Under the pieces are notes generated by a model that did not search any database, was not told the origin of the DNA, and saw nothing but the letters and a program-made list of their open reading frames with translations. 64,000 bases of DNA from Polytrichum commune (taxonomy: Eukaryota; Streptophyta; Polytrichopsida; Polytrichales; Polytrichaceae), in the NCBI GenBank assembly GCA_950295325.1, contig OX485804.1, positions 6,758,001 through 6,822,000 of the forward strand, read 5' to 3'. Positions 49,556 to 61,396 of the stretch are shown here, one piece after another. Made by a program: the position numbers and the translations under genes. Position 1 is the first letter of the stretch. Each line of letters starts with the position of its first letter.

Positions 49556-50565
49556 ATGTCTTCCTTCCGAGGGGCCATCTCCTTGAAGTGGGCGTGTCTT
49601 CCTTGGTTCTTGATTCATTTGGCATTGGTTTCTTGGCTTTCTGTCTCCAACAAAATCAAAAAGAGAATTGTCTCAAAATTGAAGAGAATCAAAATTAAAA
49701 TAATCTTTGCAACTCCACTCACTGCGGCGAACTATAGTATTCCCCCGCGAGTTAGGTTTGTGCGCACTACAATGTATAGAAGGGTAGATGTGCCTAATAC
49801 AGTTAATCATCTTAACCGAACACCTATATTTGAGGGTATAATAATTATTGTATGGTTTGATAGTCAATATAATTGGGGGTGTTAATATGAGCATATAATG
49901 AGCATGAGAACCTTCACTTTGATAACGAATAAGATGTTCATATGATCTCTAAAATTATGCGGTAAGTGGCTATGGCCGTCTCGGATTGATTGTAAGTGTT
50001 TCATATCCTAGGAGAAGTGGACTAGCCGTCGGGGGGGGGGGGGGGGACTGTATAAGACCCATTTACCTTACTACTTTGGCAAACTTTTGTGGTCACTCTT
50101 TTAATTGGGATACCTACTTATACAAGAATGGTATATGGTAAGGTTTGTAGGTGATAATGAACACCAAGAACACATATATCAAAATATGTTAAACATTTAG
50201 AAGTCCAATGATAATTATTACAATTAGGAGTGCCTATGTGGTCACTTAACGGAACAAAGATTCTACGGTCTAGGTGCTTATAGCTTGTGCATCTCACCTT
50301 GAAACAATTATTAATTGTCATCCACCAATTGCTAACCAGATGAAACAATATCCAATCAATCCAACTATCAATATTGTTTGTAAAGTATATGTGACATTGT
50401 TTGTGACATTGGCAATTGCAAATGTCCAAAATTCATGCATAAATTCACATATACTTAAATCCTATTTTCTAGTTGTGATATACCTAGATTAAAAGATTTA
50501 ACGTTGGATTAAGCAAGGACTAACCATATATTGTTTTGTACTTAGCATGTGAGCAAATGGTGATT
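49189..50565. other. Intergenic DNA with simple repeats
   Basis: Contains a (CT)n microsatellite at 49511-49553 and a G16 run at 50031-50046. No gene is supported. Confidence 0.5.
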
Positions 50566-50990
50566 GGAGACAAACAACTCCAAAGCACAAATTGGGTCAG
50601 ACAACCCAAGAGAGAATGGTGCACAAGGGCTAGACGACCCATGAAGAAATTGTACACATGAGTTAGATAGCTCGCGATCAAAGATCTTTGCATTGGAGTT
50701 AGACACCTCCCTTTGGAAGATATTTGTGTTGGATTTAGACAAATCTAGCTAGAAGATACAAATTGGAGTTAGACGACTCTCAACATATGAATGTTATTCA
50801 TTGGAGCTAGACAACTCTTAATAATTAAATCTGGTTGGAATCAAACAGTTCCAACTAGAAGAATACATGATTGGATGAAGTTGGAATTAAACAATTCCAA
50901 TTAGAAGCATAGATAATACATCGAGTTGGAATTAAACAATTCCAATTAGAAGCATAGATAATACATCGAGTTGGAATTAAACAGTTATAG
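50566..50990. repeat. Array of about 12 short palindromic units
   Basis: Units begin near 50566, 50594, 50627, 50660, 50695, 50731, 50765, 50804, 50837, 50883, 50928 and 50973. Each is a small palindrome of the form TTGGAGTTAGACAACTCCAA. The loop core is TAGAC or AAAC. Stems vary between units but mostly stay paired: GGAG/CTCC, GGGT/ACCC, GATTT/AAATC, GGAATT/AATTCC. Spacing is 28-39 bp for the first nine and 45 bp for the last three. The two full units at 50881 and 50926 are near-identical 45-bp repeats. No coding frame explains it. Confidence 0.85.
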
Positions 50991-52528
50991 TTAGAGGATT
51001 GTGATTGAGTTGTAAGATAAGCAAAGATCACACAGTGAAATGATCTATGTATACAAATAAGAAGGCTTCAATCTAAATTTAGTAAAATTGAGATTTCTAG
51101 AAGTGTCTCGTATGTACTATGGAAAAGATGGATAAGATTAGGAGTGCCTTTGGGGTCTAAAAGAGAGAGCTTGGTAGAGGAGAGAAAATCATCTTGTGTC
51201 TCTCCTATGGTCGGGTGGTATGAGCTCACAACAATCACAATATTGTGATTAAGTTGTAAAGCTTTTTGTAATGTACACAATTTAAAACATCTCGACATTG
51301 TTGTCTCATGTGCATTCATGTTTGTGTTATACTTGTGTAATAGAGGAACGTGACACTACCAAATTGATTGTTTCCTCAAAAACCCACATCACACAAGTAG
51401 CAATATTTGGCTCCATCATAGTTTTTGTCATTAGTCTTCAATGCACAAGCTAATTTTGGCCATGACAAAGATGGCAAAGCATGTCACTACATGAACTACA
51501 TGTGGGTAATTGTTCACATTCAACCTAGTCGCACATTTAATGTTTCATTGTTCCAATGATTTTAGTGTTTTACAGTTGAGTAGAAACTCAAGGAAAATGA
51601 TTCATTTTATTTTATTTTATAAATCGAGATGCTTGAAAATATGAACATTTGTGCGAAGGTGATATTTTAGGGTTACATAATTGGAAGTGTTGGGCATGGG
51701 GGAGATTTAAACCCACATCTTTTTCCTCCCAAAATTCATCATGGCAATTTTGTCCACATATTTGTAAGGGGGGTAATGAGAGAACCACATTTTGATTTGA
51801 TAAAGAGCAAGGTGGGAATAAATTTGATATTCCTCTACTGGGAACATGAACATCCACTCTCACCTTGTTCTCTAAAATTAAGATCCTCTAGGGAACAAAT
51901 GGGAACATTGATACACCATGTACACCTACCATGATCGTGAAGCATTGTTCCAATGTAATATTGTGACAATAAATCTCTAAAACATTAAGAATCACACTAG
52001 TAGGTATTTGCCCATGCGCGACCCCCAAGGCAACAACTCCCACATTTTGACATGGATATATACAAATCATGCATTCAAGCTTGATGATGGAAACTATACT
52101 AGGGAGGATCCACCCCCAGTGCAAGCCCACTGCAGGTTTTTGTTTGCAATAATTGATTTGGACGCCTTATAATGTATGGTGTCGAGGTTGATTCGCAACT
52201 AACTCGTGGTTTTGGCAACATTTTCACAATAACACAAGGTCATAACAAGTTATTGAAGAAACACTTCTATCCCATGCAAAAGATGGACCATGACCAATAT
52301 GGGCAACGTTAACAAATACCCCCTATATGACCAAATAACTCAAGATGATTCCATAAGACATTGAGCTCTAAGTCAAAATTATATTGTGTCGCAATTGTCG
52401 CTTAGCTTGTAAGCCCACGTCATAGGATAATCCAATGAGATGATCGACAAATATAACGGATCCATCCTAAGTGCCTATACCCACAAAAGTGTGAAGAATA
52501 GGCGGTACTATGTACATTAGCTTCCCGA
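50991..52528. other. Intergenic DNA, nothing recognised
   Basis: AT-rich sequence with short, unsupported frames only. Confidence 0.4.
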
Positions 52529-52712
52529 GTGTCAACCAATCTTCATATATATCCTCTTTAAAGTTGCGAGGACATCAACGTAGGTGTCCTCTTGGAGAAG
52601 ATGAGACGCGGTTACAAGTCAAGGGACAAAGTTGAGGGTCAATCGATCTCACGTTTACCACATGCATGAGGATCGAGCGAGCCGCCTTTGTCAATGCATG
52701 TGATGAAGAGTC
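52529..52712 (+). repeat. Diverged direct repeat, copy 1
   Basis: Matches 53379-53608 in order (GTGTCAA, CCTCTTT-AAGTTGCGAGG, ACAAGTCAAGG, GAGCCGCCTTTGTCA). The two copies flank about 670 bp that include a truncated MITE. They may be a local duplication or the ends of an old element. Confidence 0.6.
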
Positions 52713-52836
52713 AAATCATTTCACACCTCAAAGTAAATATATAGACACGGTAAGAACATCAACTACACTGCATGCTCACACCTATCAAGTGGACTGAAAG
52801 CTAGTATATATGAACATGAATAAGTATGTAGAACTA

Positions 52837-53190
52837 CACCAAAAATTGTATTTAGTGTCACCGATCCTTATTTGCCTCTTGCTCAATATATACTATTTGT
52901 AACCCGCCCGTGTACTCTCACCGACACTTAATGTAAACCTAACACTATTTGTCGTTCCTTGTAAAAACATATGGACATTTTGGATGTACGGTGTTGCGAA
53001 TGTAGCCACTCACTAAGCGACTTTTTTACCCAGATTTCAATCGTCCGTGACGACATTTTCATCACGGAGAACGTTAGGATGCGTAATACCTCAAACTTCG
53101 TTTCGACAATTGGCATTCGGGTGAACTGAAAGTAAATCGGAATATGACATTAATCGTAAGCTTAACAAAAAGTTACCACATTGACATGAA
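52837..53190 (-). mobile_element. MITE family 3, copy truncated at right
   Basis: Starts CACCAAAAATTGTATTTAGTGTCA and is collinear with the copy at 59260-59634 (shared CACTCACTAAG, TTAGGATGC, AAAGTTA). The right palindromic end is missing. Confidence 0.6.
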
Positions 53191-53378
53191 AGACCACGCG
53201 GCCAACTTAAAAACACTCCCCTGAGGGGCTGATCACACCAGCCACTTCTGGCACCATCCGTGAGCATCTCCGACTGTAACAATGTGAAAGGTGGTGGGCC
53301 AACATCTATTTCTAAACATAATCCCCAGCAATTTCACAGCCTGAACCAGACGGAAAGTTTGGTGTGATCGGGACACGA

Positions 53379-53608
53379 GTGTGTCAATCAAACAATCTTC
53401 ACATCCTCTTTGAAGTTGCGAGGGTGTTATATACATATATGTATATATATATACATATATGTATATATATATACATATATGTATATAAGGTGACACTTCT
53501 CCTTAGGAAAAGGTGAGACTTTTTTTACACAAGTCAAGGCCGAGTGAGGGGACGGATTCTCACGTTGCCAAATGAGCCGCCTTTGTCAGCGGTGTAAAGT
53601 CCAAGTAG
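53379..53608 (+). repeat. Diverged direct repeat, copy 2, with AT insertion
   Basis: Second copy of the segment at 52529-52712. It is lengthened by an alternating AT/CATATATG tandem repeat (53431-53487, 20-bp period). Confidence 0.6.
53431..53487. repeat. 20-bp palindromic AT-rich tandem repeat
   Basis: Two full units and a partial unit of ATACATATATGTATATATAT. Each unit is largely self-complementary. Confidence 0.9.
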
Positions 53609-53757
53609 ACGACAACTCCCAACGTGGATGCTTATTAATTAAGTGACTTACGTGATCTAGTCATAGCCATGGTAGCTCAGGCTTCAGAAAAACCATAAGC
53701 CACTGTCCCTTCGGGCCTCGCAAACTTGGCCAAGGGTCCACCAAGTCAAGAGGATTG

Positions 53758-54233
53758 GGGCCACTTCGCACACGAGCCAAGGGCCGTGACCGTGAAATTG
53801 TGAGAGCCCAAAAGAAAGTGTCCAAAGGCCGTCCCAACACACCTCCAACATCATGCAGTGTGGTCACGGATCCTCAAGTGTAGTGTGAAGCCATATGCGA
53901 CCGGGCCCTCAATCAAATGCTATTTCGATGAATTTTTATTCATGCAGGTCTTCACACACGATAAAGTAGAATAAATCAACGGTTGTGAGTGTTCGGGGTG
54001 CCATGGTCTCCCAGTTTTGTGTTAGGCCTACATCCAAGAGGTGATTTTTGAAAATAATCCAAGTGACCATGGAACATGATTCATTTGACTTTACATCCAT
54101 CTTGCATTCACATACTCCGTTGGTCCCTCAAGCATAGTGTGAAGCAAATTTGGACCGCTGCCGTGTTTTCCACCATTGAGAGTGCTTGAAGTGTAATGGT
54201 CACGGGCTCTCAATCTCGTGTGTAAAGTGGCCC
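53758..54233. mobile_element. MITE family 2, copy 4
   Basis: The inverted ends GGGCCACTTCGCACACGAG and CTCGTGTGTAAAGTGGCCC are followed by TTA on the right; the left flank is TTG. It is nearly collinear with the copy at 47805-48302. Confidence 0.85.
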
Positions 54234-54239
54234 TTAGCT

Positions 54240-56165
54240 AACATACAAGTTAAAGAGAATTAGCTCACAAAAAAATTAGCTAACTAAACTCATGGCCACA
54301 CCACCTACTTAGGAGAATAAGCTAACAAAGTGAGTTAGTGAAATCAACTACCGTAGAGGGTTCTCTATTCGAGCACCAAATAATTATTTTCCCCTCAAAA
54401 TTTGCCACATGTTATGCTCACACTCGTCACAACCCACTTGTATCCCATGTGGAAACTACATTCCGGCACACGTAATGATGAAATAGGGAGCCCTCTACGA
54501 TAACTCATATGTGAGCTAATCGATCACATGGTTGCACATCTTGGTTACCGTAAACAAAGGTTGACTAGTTTAAAAGAGGAATTAAGGTTGACCAACCACA
54601 ACCTTGCTCAACTTGCCCAAGTTTTGAATGTGACACTAATTATGATACATTATAATGATGTGGCTTGCACCATTGTTGTTTCACTGTGTTTAGAAAAATC
54701 AAAATACTATCATTATAATTAAATATATATATTTTAACTAAATTTGAGCATTGAAAATACCATTTTATAATTTGAAAAGTATATAAAATTAGGATGATGT
54801 AAGAAATAGTGTGGTCCACCTTGTAGCGGAAGAAACAATAGATGGGGAAAATGGAAGGTAGGCATTTAAGAAGAAGAAGAAGAACCTCGGGCTACTCATT
54901 TGTAAAAGTTAGTTAGCATTAGGGGTATGGATGAGTTAAGATTCTTCACAAAAGCAAGCTACCAAAAGTTAGCTAACTTCTCTTTTATTAATTGTTACTT
55001 AAACCTTTATTTTAACTAGGTGGTGCGGCCGTGAGATAGATTAGCTCTCCAATAGGTTAGCTACCACATATGTTAGCTAACTCTGGTAATCGGCCATTGC
55101 AAGCACAATATAACTAATTTGAGCTACTTGCTCTGACCGGAGCCTTAACCAATATGTGTGGTTGGACCCTAAGTACATTAAATACTCCTATTATTGTGGG
55201 TGGCAAATTAGTGTGGACCACACTAATTTTCTAGTCAAGGTGGAATTAACGTGGGTCCGAGACCCCGGGTCTTCCCCCAACTCTTCATGAAGACTTTTGA
55301 CCAACACATTGTATATTAACTATAGGACAAAAGTAGCACAAAGTAAATAAGCACCCATATTAGTTTTCTAAAAAAATATATTTTGGCCCATGTTGATTGA
55401 ATCCTATAATTTTGGTATGGTTGAAAATTGAAATGGCCCACATTAATTATCATTATGAATCTAGGATGGGCTCCAGAAAATTATTGTGGCTCACAATAAA
55501 ATGATTATTTAGTGGAGTTCCCATCAAATACTACTTAAGCTTATTAGCTTTATTAGGGTCCACTTAGTTAAGAGAATTAGCTGACTTGTGAGTTAGCGAA
55601 GATTAGTTGACTAAAACCATGGTTGAACCACCTAAAATTAGCTAACAATAGAAAATAGTGAAATCAACTAACTCATATGCTAGCTAACCGATCACACGCA
55701 AGCACATCCCAATTAACATTAGAGTAGAGGCGCCCATAACCAATCACTTAGGAGATTATGTGCCATATCTAGAGAAGTATGAGGCGGTGCAATTTTTTTC
55801 CCGTGTAGGAAGATAAAAATCAAGAGGACTGCAATTTTTTTGATAATTTCATTCCTTAAATTGAAATTTCTATGAATTTTTAAAGCCAAAAGTTGGCCCA
55901 AACGTATTATCAATGTCTAGAGTCTACCATAACCACTCATTCCTCCTCACTTTAGCACTCAACCCTAGAACATGTGTCATGGTAGTATTGGTTTCGGGCT
56001 TATTGAAATTGAGTTGCAACCTTATTAAAATTCCGGTACCTTATAAATTGCTGATGGGGCCATGATCAGGAATAGATGCCTATGCTATAACCAAAGGTTA
56101 ACCAATTTAAGAAAGGAGTTAAGGTTGATTGACTGAAGGTTTGCTCAACTTGCCAAATTTTGAAC
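54240..56165. repeat. Region of dispersed repeats rich in TTAGCTAAC words
   Basis: Segments at 54256-54345 and 54500-54640 recur, diverged and with different spacing, at 55569-55700 and 56085-56165. Shared words include AGAGAATTAGCT, AGTGAAATCAACT, CTCATATG-GAGCTAA and ACAAAGGTTGAC. This suggests two copies of one unclassified element. No protein-coding remnant is visible. Confidence 0.5.
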
Positions 56166-56964
56166 ATCTATTTATATTTTAGAACAACTAGAGTTACCTT
56201 TATTTTTTGGCATGTCAAACCGTGAACAACTATAGTTACGAAAGGCAACTAGTTAATTAATAGTTGAATTAGTTGGTTAGTTGTCCAAGGTATGCAAACT
56301 TTCATCATCCACGTTAAATAAATTAGACCAAAAATAACATGAACAAGTAATGTCCAAGTGTGAACACAAAGTAATTAGGAAATTTACTCTTGAAACATAA
56401 AAGTTGATGCATAGTCTCTGTCCTACAAACAAAGCCAACAAAGTTTGACCATTCAATCCCACGGCCTCTCGACTTGGAAGGCCATAGTGTGAAGCGGCCC
56501 TAATTATGATATCCTATGAATTTGTGGCCCGGCCGGCACCATTTGTGTTCCATTATGATTAAAGTAAGATTTGTGCGCCTGTAGCGTTTGTAAATTTGGG
56601 TATGGAGGCCCTGCCATTTGACTCCCATGTTGGGTTGAAGAACACAATTGACTCATAACACAACTTACAAGAAGGAATTTACTTCTATTATTTATTGACT
56701 TATTTCGACCGCCGAGCTGGACCTCAAGGACTCATGTATTATATATATTCAAGGTGCAAATCATACACCGTTTCCTACCTACCAAGCACGGGATTCCACC
56801 GTTGGCAACATGGCCCTCAAATAAAATGATTCCTAGCCACCTAGCTACTATGTCCGACATACCTCCATATGTACAAAAGAAAGGAGTACGTTGTTTTAGG
56901 GTATTTAGTGTCACATACACAATAGTGTCACTTGCCCTATTTTAAGGCGTATGCTAGGTTACAT
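56166..56964. other. Intergenic DNA, nothing recognised
   Basis: AT-rich; no supported feature. Confidence 0.4.
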
Positions 56965-56967
56965 TAA

Positions 56968-57454
56968 GGGCCACTTCACATAGGAGATTGAGAGCCCGTG
57001 ACTATTACACTTCAAGCACTCTCATTAGTTGAAAAGGTGGAGCCATGTCCAAGTTCGCTTCGCACTACGCTTGAGGGACCAACGGAGTATGTTAATGCAA
57101 GATGGATGTAAAGTCTACATGGCATCAAATGGATCATGTTTCATGCTCACTTGGACTATTCTCATAAACCACCTCTCGGAGGTAGGCCTAACACAAAACC
57201 GGGAGACCATGGCACTCCAAAATCTGAAAACCGTTGATTTATTCTGTTTTATCATGTGTGAGGATCCGCGTGAATATAAATTCATTAAAATAGCATTTGG
57301 GTGAAGGCCCGGTCACATATGACTTCACACTACACTTGAGGGTCCGTGACCACACTACATGATTTGGGAGGTGTCTTGGGACAACCTTTGGACACTTTCT
57401 TTTGGGCTCTCACAAATTTATGGTCATGGCTTTTGGCTTGTGTGTGAAGTGTGC
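56968..57454. mobile_element. MITE family 2, copy 5 (inverted relative to copy 3)
   Basis: Flanked by TAA on both sides (56965-56967 and 57455-57457). The left end GGGCCACTTCACATAGGAG corresponds to the right end of the 47805 copy; the right end is decayed (GTGTGAAGTGTGC). Confidence 0.85.
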
Positions 57455-57833
57455 TAAGGATCAACAACTTCACCATTAGTGTCGCCTTGTGACATTTGGC
57501 AGTCAAGTGCGCTAACTAATATCTTGGCATGAGTATGTTCAATAATGTTATGAGGTGTAATATGCCTATGTTACATACTAGTTTAGAAGTTGACTAAAAG
57601 TTTACACAAATGACACTTGGCATACTGAAACGCAAAACTATCATCTTGAGTATCCCCATGTGGTACGCTAAATGTCATGATGTAAATAAAACCTTGCTTA
57701 AAATAAAGTTACTTATATTGACAAATTGTATCATGTTGGCAATCGGCATACGTGACTTTGAGACCTCTAGGCATCCAGTTTGGGCCCTTCACAAATAATG
57801 CGCATGACACTAAACACCATAAATTGTGCACTA

Positions 57834-57975
57834 CACACTACATATTGTATTTAGTGTCATATGATACTTTGTGTCACTATGGTAACTTTTCTAATGGCAC
57901 TTCTTATGATTAGGTTTACAAATATTGTCATCCCAAATGACTTCTAGTTCATCTACTTTTGGTATAAAGTGGGTA
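57834..57975 (+). mobile_element. MITE family 3, truncated copy
   Basis: Only the left end and the first internal block remain (GGTAACTTTTCTAATGGCAC, ATTGTCATCCCAAATGAC, CTACTTTTGGTAT). They match 7157-7275 in the same orientation. Confidence 0.65.
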
Positions 57976-58471
57976 TCAAAATTGGTGTTGAAGGGTGTGA
58001 TACCAAGTATCCAAGGTATTTTATATACATGCACTTATTTTTATCGATATCCAATATTGGACCTAGATATCCGGTGGGTCGGAGCTTCATGGTGTCCATG
58101 TAAACTCACTTGTTGTGGATGCATATGACTTGGCTTTCCAAGCATCCAACTATTATGTTCCAAGGGCCCACTAAACAAACAATGGGTGTTGAGTAATGTT
58201 ATGGGGGCTTTAACTTAGTAAAAACAAGCCTTTTGTAGGTTGAGGATTGAATCATTTCCAACTAGGTCCCACTAGACTAATTTGGGGTCTCCAATGGCAC
58301 ATGCATTTTGTAGATGGTCCGTCTTATACGTGTTTGACTTGATTACTTTGAGGTCTTTGATAACAATTTTGGTATCAAATCAATCCCCCAAAAAACCATT
58401 TGACTACATATTATTTTATTCGTAGTTTGTTGTATGATGATGAGGTGTACGCTCATTTGTGATTAATTTTC

Positions 58472-58610
58472 TCTTGCCACAAAGCTCTTGCCCACCACAT
58501 TGGTGCCACTTTTGCCACATTCATGCCCCTCCCCCTTTTGCCACATCGGTGCCCTTTTTGCCACGTTGATGCCATTTTTGTTACATTGGTGCCACTTTTG
58601 CCACTTCCGG
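58472..58610. repeat. Minisatellite with a roughly 20-25 bp unit
   Basis: About six diverged units of TTTTGCCACATTGGTGCCAC, with one unit lengthened by a C-rich insertion. The minus-strand open frame over it is a by-product of the repeat. Confidence 0.85.
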
Positions 58611-59257
58611 AATATGGCAATTTCACTTCTACAAGTAGTTGAAAATAAGGCACACCCATCATAGATAGACCTATCATGCATTGCTTTAGTATTCAACCCT
58701 AGGTAGTCTTAAGTATTTCTTCCAACCTGATCCTTAGGTTGATACTAGCCACTATTTCAAAAAGGCCATTCCACTCCGTGACTCCATGGAATTACCATTG
58801 CCTCCTTTCTTTAAAAGTGTTTTGACATCTTGGACTTCAAAATCAAGTTCACTTCATCTCCTTGATGCAAATCATACAATATGTCCTACCTAGGCCGAGA
58901 GGGAATGATCACATACGCACATGGTAGCTCTCATCCATCCACCATAAAAACTTAAGCCCATGTAGGTGTGCTTCTTAAACAACTTGATCTAGACTAATTC
59001 ATGCCCTTTGAAACAAATATCGGTGCCAAATCAACTTCAAAAAGCAACCCTTGGACTGCACGTTGTTTTCAAGGCATTTGCATTGGATGAATGAGAGGTA
59101 CGCTTGTATGTGATAATTCCCTCTTGCCCCCACATGGGGACCTACCTACCAACCAACAACCAACTACATGATTCTCTCCAAAGCATCATCACACCCCACC
59201 GAACAATAGAGAAACCTACCCGCCTAAAAGGCCTAACAAGGTAGGGTTCGCACATAC
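58611..59257. other. Intergenic DNA, nothing recognised
   Basis: No supported feature. Confidence 0.4.
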
Positions 59258-59259
59258 TA

Positions 59260-59634
59260 CACTAATATATTGTATCCAATGCCACTGAGTCTATTTGTCT
59301 TCCACAATACTAGTTGTAAGCCACCTGTGTAGTGCCACCAACACTATATATAAACCTAACATCATTTGGTATTCCATGTAAGAACAATCCGGGCATTTTA
59401 GATTTGCAATGATATAAACTTTGTCACTCACTAAGTGATCTTTCATCCCAGTTTCAAATATTCGTGTCATTATTTTATCACAAAATATTAGGATGCAAAA
59501 TATACCAAAAGTGGATGAACTAAAGTAAGTTGGGATGACAATATTTGTAAACTTGTTCCTAAGAAGTTTCATTAGAAAAGTTATGACAGTGGCATAAAAT
59601 GTCATATGACACGAAATATAATATTTAGCATAGT
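59260..59634 (-). mobile_element. MITE family 3, near full-length copy
   Basis: Palindromic ends (CACTAATATATTGTAT at left, ATAATATTTAGCATAGTA at right). Its interior is the inverted counterpart of the copies at 7157 and 57834 and parallel to that at 52837. Confidence 0.7.
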
Positions 59635-60003
59635 ATCCTTTTAGTTACTCTTTACTTTGGAGGTAACTTTACCATGGTCCACACCAACACTAATTTGATC
59701 TTACCTCTAGGCCAACTTACCACCAATGTGAGCGATGTTCACTTACATTCCGGTCTTACCATAATAGTATAGGTTACATGTGTGCATGTAGAGAAAAAAA
59801 ATATTGCATATGTCTCACTCATCCCTCAGGGGGTGCACTATACTAAACATGTACGAGTATATGTGAGTGCACAGAAGGGGTATTGATTTGGATTTTGCCG
59901 TATTACGTATACATATGGTATACGTGTTATAATTTATAGTTACGTACATATATGGAAGGCCTTTAAAAAATATACAATAATTGTACTTGTATGGTATTGT
60001 TAC

Positions 60004-60234
60004 TATACTACATATCATAAGTTTTCATATTGGATGCGGAGGAAGTTTTGTAATCGTTGGGTGCAGTATAGGGATCCAATTGACTTGATGAACCGTCCAT
60101 CAAACGTGGAGATTGGTTTATGTTGGTATCAAAAAGGGGCTAACAACAAGTGGACATATGATCTTACTGATCATTTGATGGTAGACTTAGAGACAATAAT
60201 TAATTGCATTGGCTACAATGACACATATTGGTGA
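60004..60234 (+). pseudogene. Fragment of unidentified protein family (PIDLM fragment 2)
   Basis: The + strand frame has QYRDPIDLMNR, CWYQKG and LMVDLETIINC, parallel to the minus-strand frame at 44868-45254. The frame ends at TGA 60232-60234 after NDTYW. The upstream limit is uncertain. I do not recognise the family. Confidence 0.45.
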
Positions 60235-61393
60235 ATCAAATGTTTATGAGTTACATCCGGGAGATGAAAAAGTTTTCAACGACTTTGCTGATGAAAGCTA
60301 GGATATTTTGTTATACATATTATAGGGGTTGATTATTGTTCAAAAGTATATTTGTATACTTATGTTAATGACTATATATGAATGGATGTTTTTTTTGTGT
60401 ATACATATTATCACTTGTATATTTATTGTTGCAATTGTATGTGTATTACTTCATTTCACAAAAAATAACTTGTATATAGGGGGTTTTTAGAGGATGCAGT
60501 GAACGCACGTGATTCTAGGTTTTAATGAAATGTGCACCCCCCGAGACTCATCCAACATAAAATCCTTGAAATAGAGCTAGGGCTAGACACTGACCTCTTT
60601 GAGTTGGGCCCATGTCATTATTACGAAGATAAAAACGAGGTCTAGTCAAAACTCGATCACCCATACTTATGGTCAATACGTTTCAACTAGGACCATGCAA
60701 GACTAATGCAAAAGATTCGATGCTTATTCCGGTGTCAAAGAATGTAAAAAAAAAAAAACTTACACGCTATAGTAGAATTGACTGCATTCTCACATTGAGT
60801 GATGTTCATGGGGGCCCAACTCAAAGAGGTGGGTCTCTAGGCCTTGGCCTTGAAACAATATGCAACTTGCATATTACTATATTAATTTGACTTGACACTA
60901 AAGTTAATTTTAAACACCCTTAACTAGTCTATTGCAAGTCATTTAAAATGAATTGTTCAAGTTTTTATGTTGGATGGATGGAAGGTGTGGTCATATGCAA
61001 TATCTTAATCCCCTCTCTCTTGTGCAAACCAATCCTAAAGAGAAGGGAGAGAGGGAATTATTGTATATGAGCGTACCTCTCATTCATCTGACATAAAAGT
61101 CCTATAATAGTTTGTAGCCCATAAGTTAGTGTCTGGGGAGACTTTTGGACATAATCGGTAAAAATCCTCGTGTATTCAAGTCCAACCGGGTTATATGTTG
61201 TGATCTTTTGGTTATTCTTTATACACTTTGAGGCATGCTCCGCATATTCCTCTAAAATGACTAGTAATTCTCCCAAAGTCTTGAACTTCAACCAGTTCAT
61301 TAGCGGTCGGATCTCCCCGTTCATTGCCAGAGATCTACTTTTTTTTTTTTAACATTTGACATTGGAATCAGCTTTTAAGACCCCAAAGCAGTG
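60235..61393. other. Intergenic DNA, nothing recognised
   Basis: AT-rich with A and T homopolymers; no supported feature. Confidence 0.4.
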
Positions 61394-61396
61394 TAA

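Noticed and set aside
50566..50990. CRISPR-like repeat-spacer array
   Set aside because: This is eukaryotic nuclear DNA, the repeats are far too diverged, the spacers are similar to one another and no cas genes exist nearby.
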